This document shows, in pieces, positions 63,685-64,000 of a stretch of DNA of 64,000 bases (its first letter is position 1; every line of letters begins with the position of its first letter). A model generated the notes under the pieces. It saw only the letters and a list, made by a program, of their open reading frames with translations. It searched no databases and had not been told where the DNA came from. Source of the DNA: Variovorax paradoxus (GTDB lineage: Bacteria > Pseudomonadota > Gammaproteobacteria > Burkholderiales > Burkholderiaceae_C); contig NZ_JXQQ01000010.1 of the NCBI RefSeq assembly GCF_000834655.1, positions 62,001 through 126,000 of the forward strand, in the 5' to 3' direction. The translations under genes were made by a program, and so were the position numbers.

Positions 63685-64000
63685 GGCTGGAGCGTACCCT
63701 ATGGCTTTTGCAGGCGCACAAATGCTGACGTGCGCGGAAGCAACTCCGGTGGTCAGTGGACGGGATCTTGATTGAAGAGTACAAAGTCACGCGGAATCGG
63801 CCCCCCCAAAGAGTGGGGCATGAGGGCAGGACGTCAATGCTGGGCTGTGGACATCAATGATGGGATACGACACCTTTGCAAACCACGCGCACCCACATAC
63901 TAGTTAACATAACACATATTGTATTGCCTCACATGTGCCTCCGGCCCAAGCTCGTCGCCAGAGCGAACGAGTTCTTAAACACGTGCGATGGTTCTGATGC
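63685..64000. other. Terminal intergenic stretch
   Basis: No gene is supported up to the window end. The last 120 bases include an A/T-rich patch around 63900-63930 that may carry a promoter for a gene beyond the window or for the leftward membrane protein. Confidence 0.4.

Overview
The window is high-GC DNA with short intergenic gaps and a gene content typical of a betaproteobacterium of the Comamonadaceae, most like Variovorax. The grounds are several Bug/TctC solute-binding proteins without their own permeases, a TRAP transporter, a CaiB/BaiF CoA-transferase, the imuA-imuB-dnaE2 cassette and LigD. The genus is an inference. No tRNA, rRNA or CRISPR array was seen.

Region 1 (1-18.5 kb) is a chromosomal patchwork of stress and signalling genes. 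It starts inside an outer-membrane barrel gene and holds many small hypothetical genes. A KaiC-like double ATPase is followed 4 bases later by a hybrid histidine kinase. A fasciclin-domain gene is decayed. A groES-groEL operon sits behind a good sigma-32-like promoter, followed by a beta-carbonic anhydrase, a PRC-barrel protein, a short-chain dehydrogenase and a DUF1810 protein.

Region 2 (18.8-26 kb) has an intact YkgJ-like cysteine-cluster protein and then a minus-strand catabolic operon: histidinol-dehydrogenase-like enzyme, SDR, LacI regulator, two Bug proteins and an HpcH/HpaI aldolase. Upstream of its first gene lie two identical 16-bp near-palindromes, the likely operators of the LacI protein.

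Region 3 (27-36 kb) is DNA repair: a three-domain LigD and the SOS mutagenesis cassette imuA-imuB-dnaE2, with a near-consensus LexA box directly before imuA.

Region 4 (36.7-50.9 kb) is a divergent catabolic cluster. Leftward run a 4-hydroxybutyrate-dehydrogenase-like iron alcohol dehydrogenase, a Bug protein, DctP, a lactonase-type amidohydrolase, DctQ, DctM and a succinate-semialdehyde dehydrogenase. Rightward run an enoyl-CoA hydratase, a CoA-transferase, a Bug protein and a second amidohydrolase. A LysR regulator, a thioesterase and an exported PPC-domain protein follow. The enzymes suggest use of a lactone or hydroxy acid that enters the TCA cycle through succinate semialdehyde.

Region 5 (51-64 kb) is an accessory, partly decayed region: IS66 remnants, a vapBC toxin-antitoxin pair, an ABC-ATPase fragment joined to a broken KfrA-like gene, two exported proteins of unknown function, a broken second ykgJ copy, a frameshifted unknown gene and a membrane-anchored helical protein. 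In its middle are two large intact genes, a KAP-like P-loop NTPase and a DUF262 protein whose C-terminus looks like a Schlafen AlbA_2 domain. This pair is the best candidate for an undescribed defence system.
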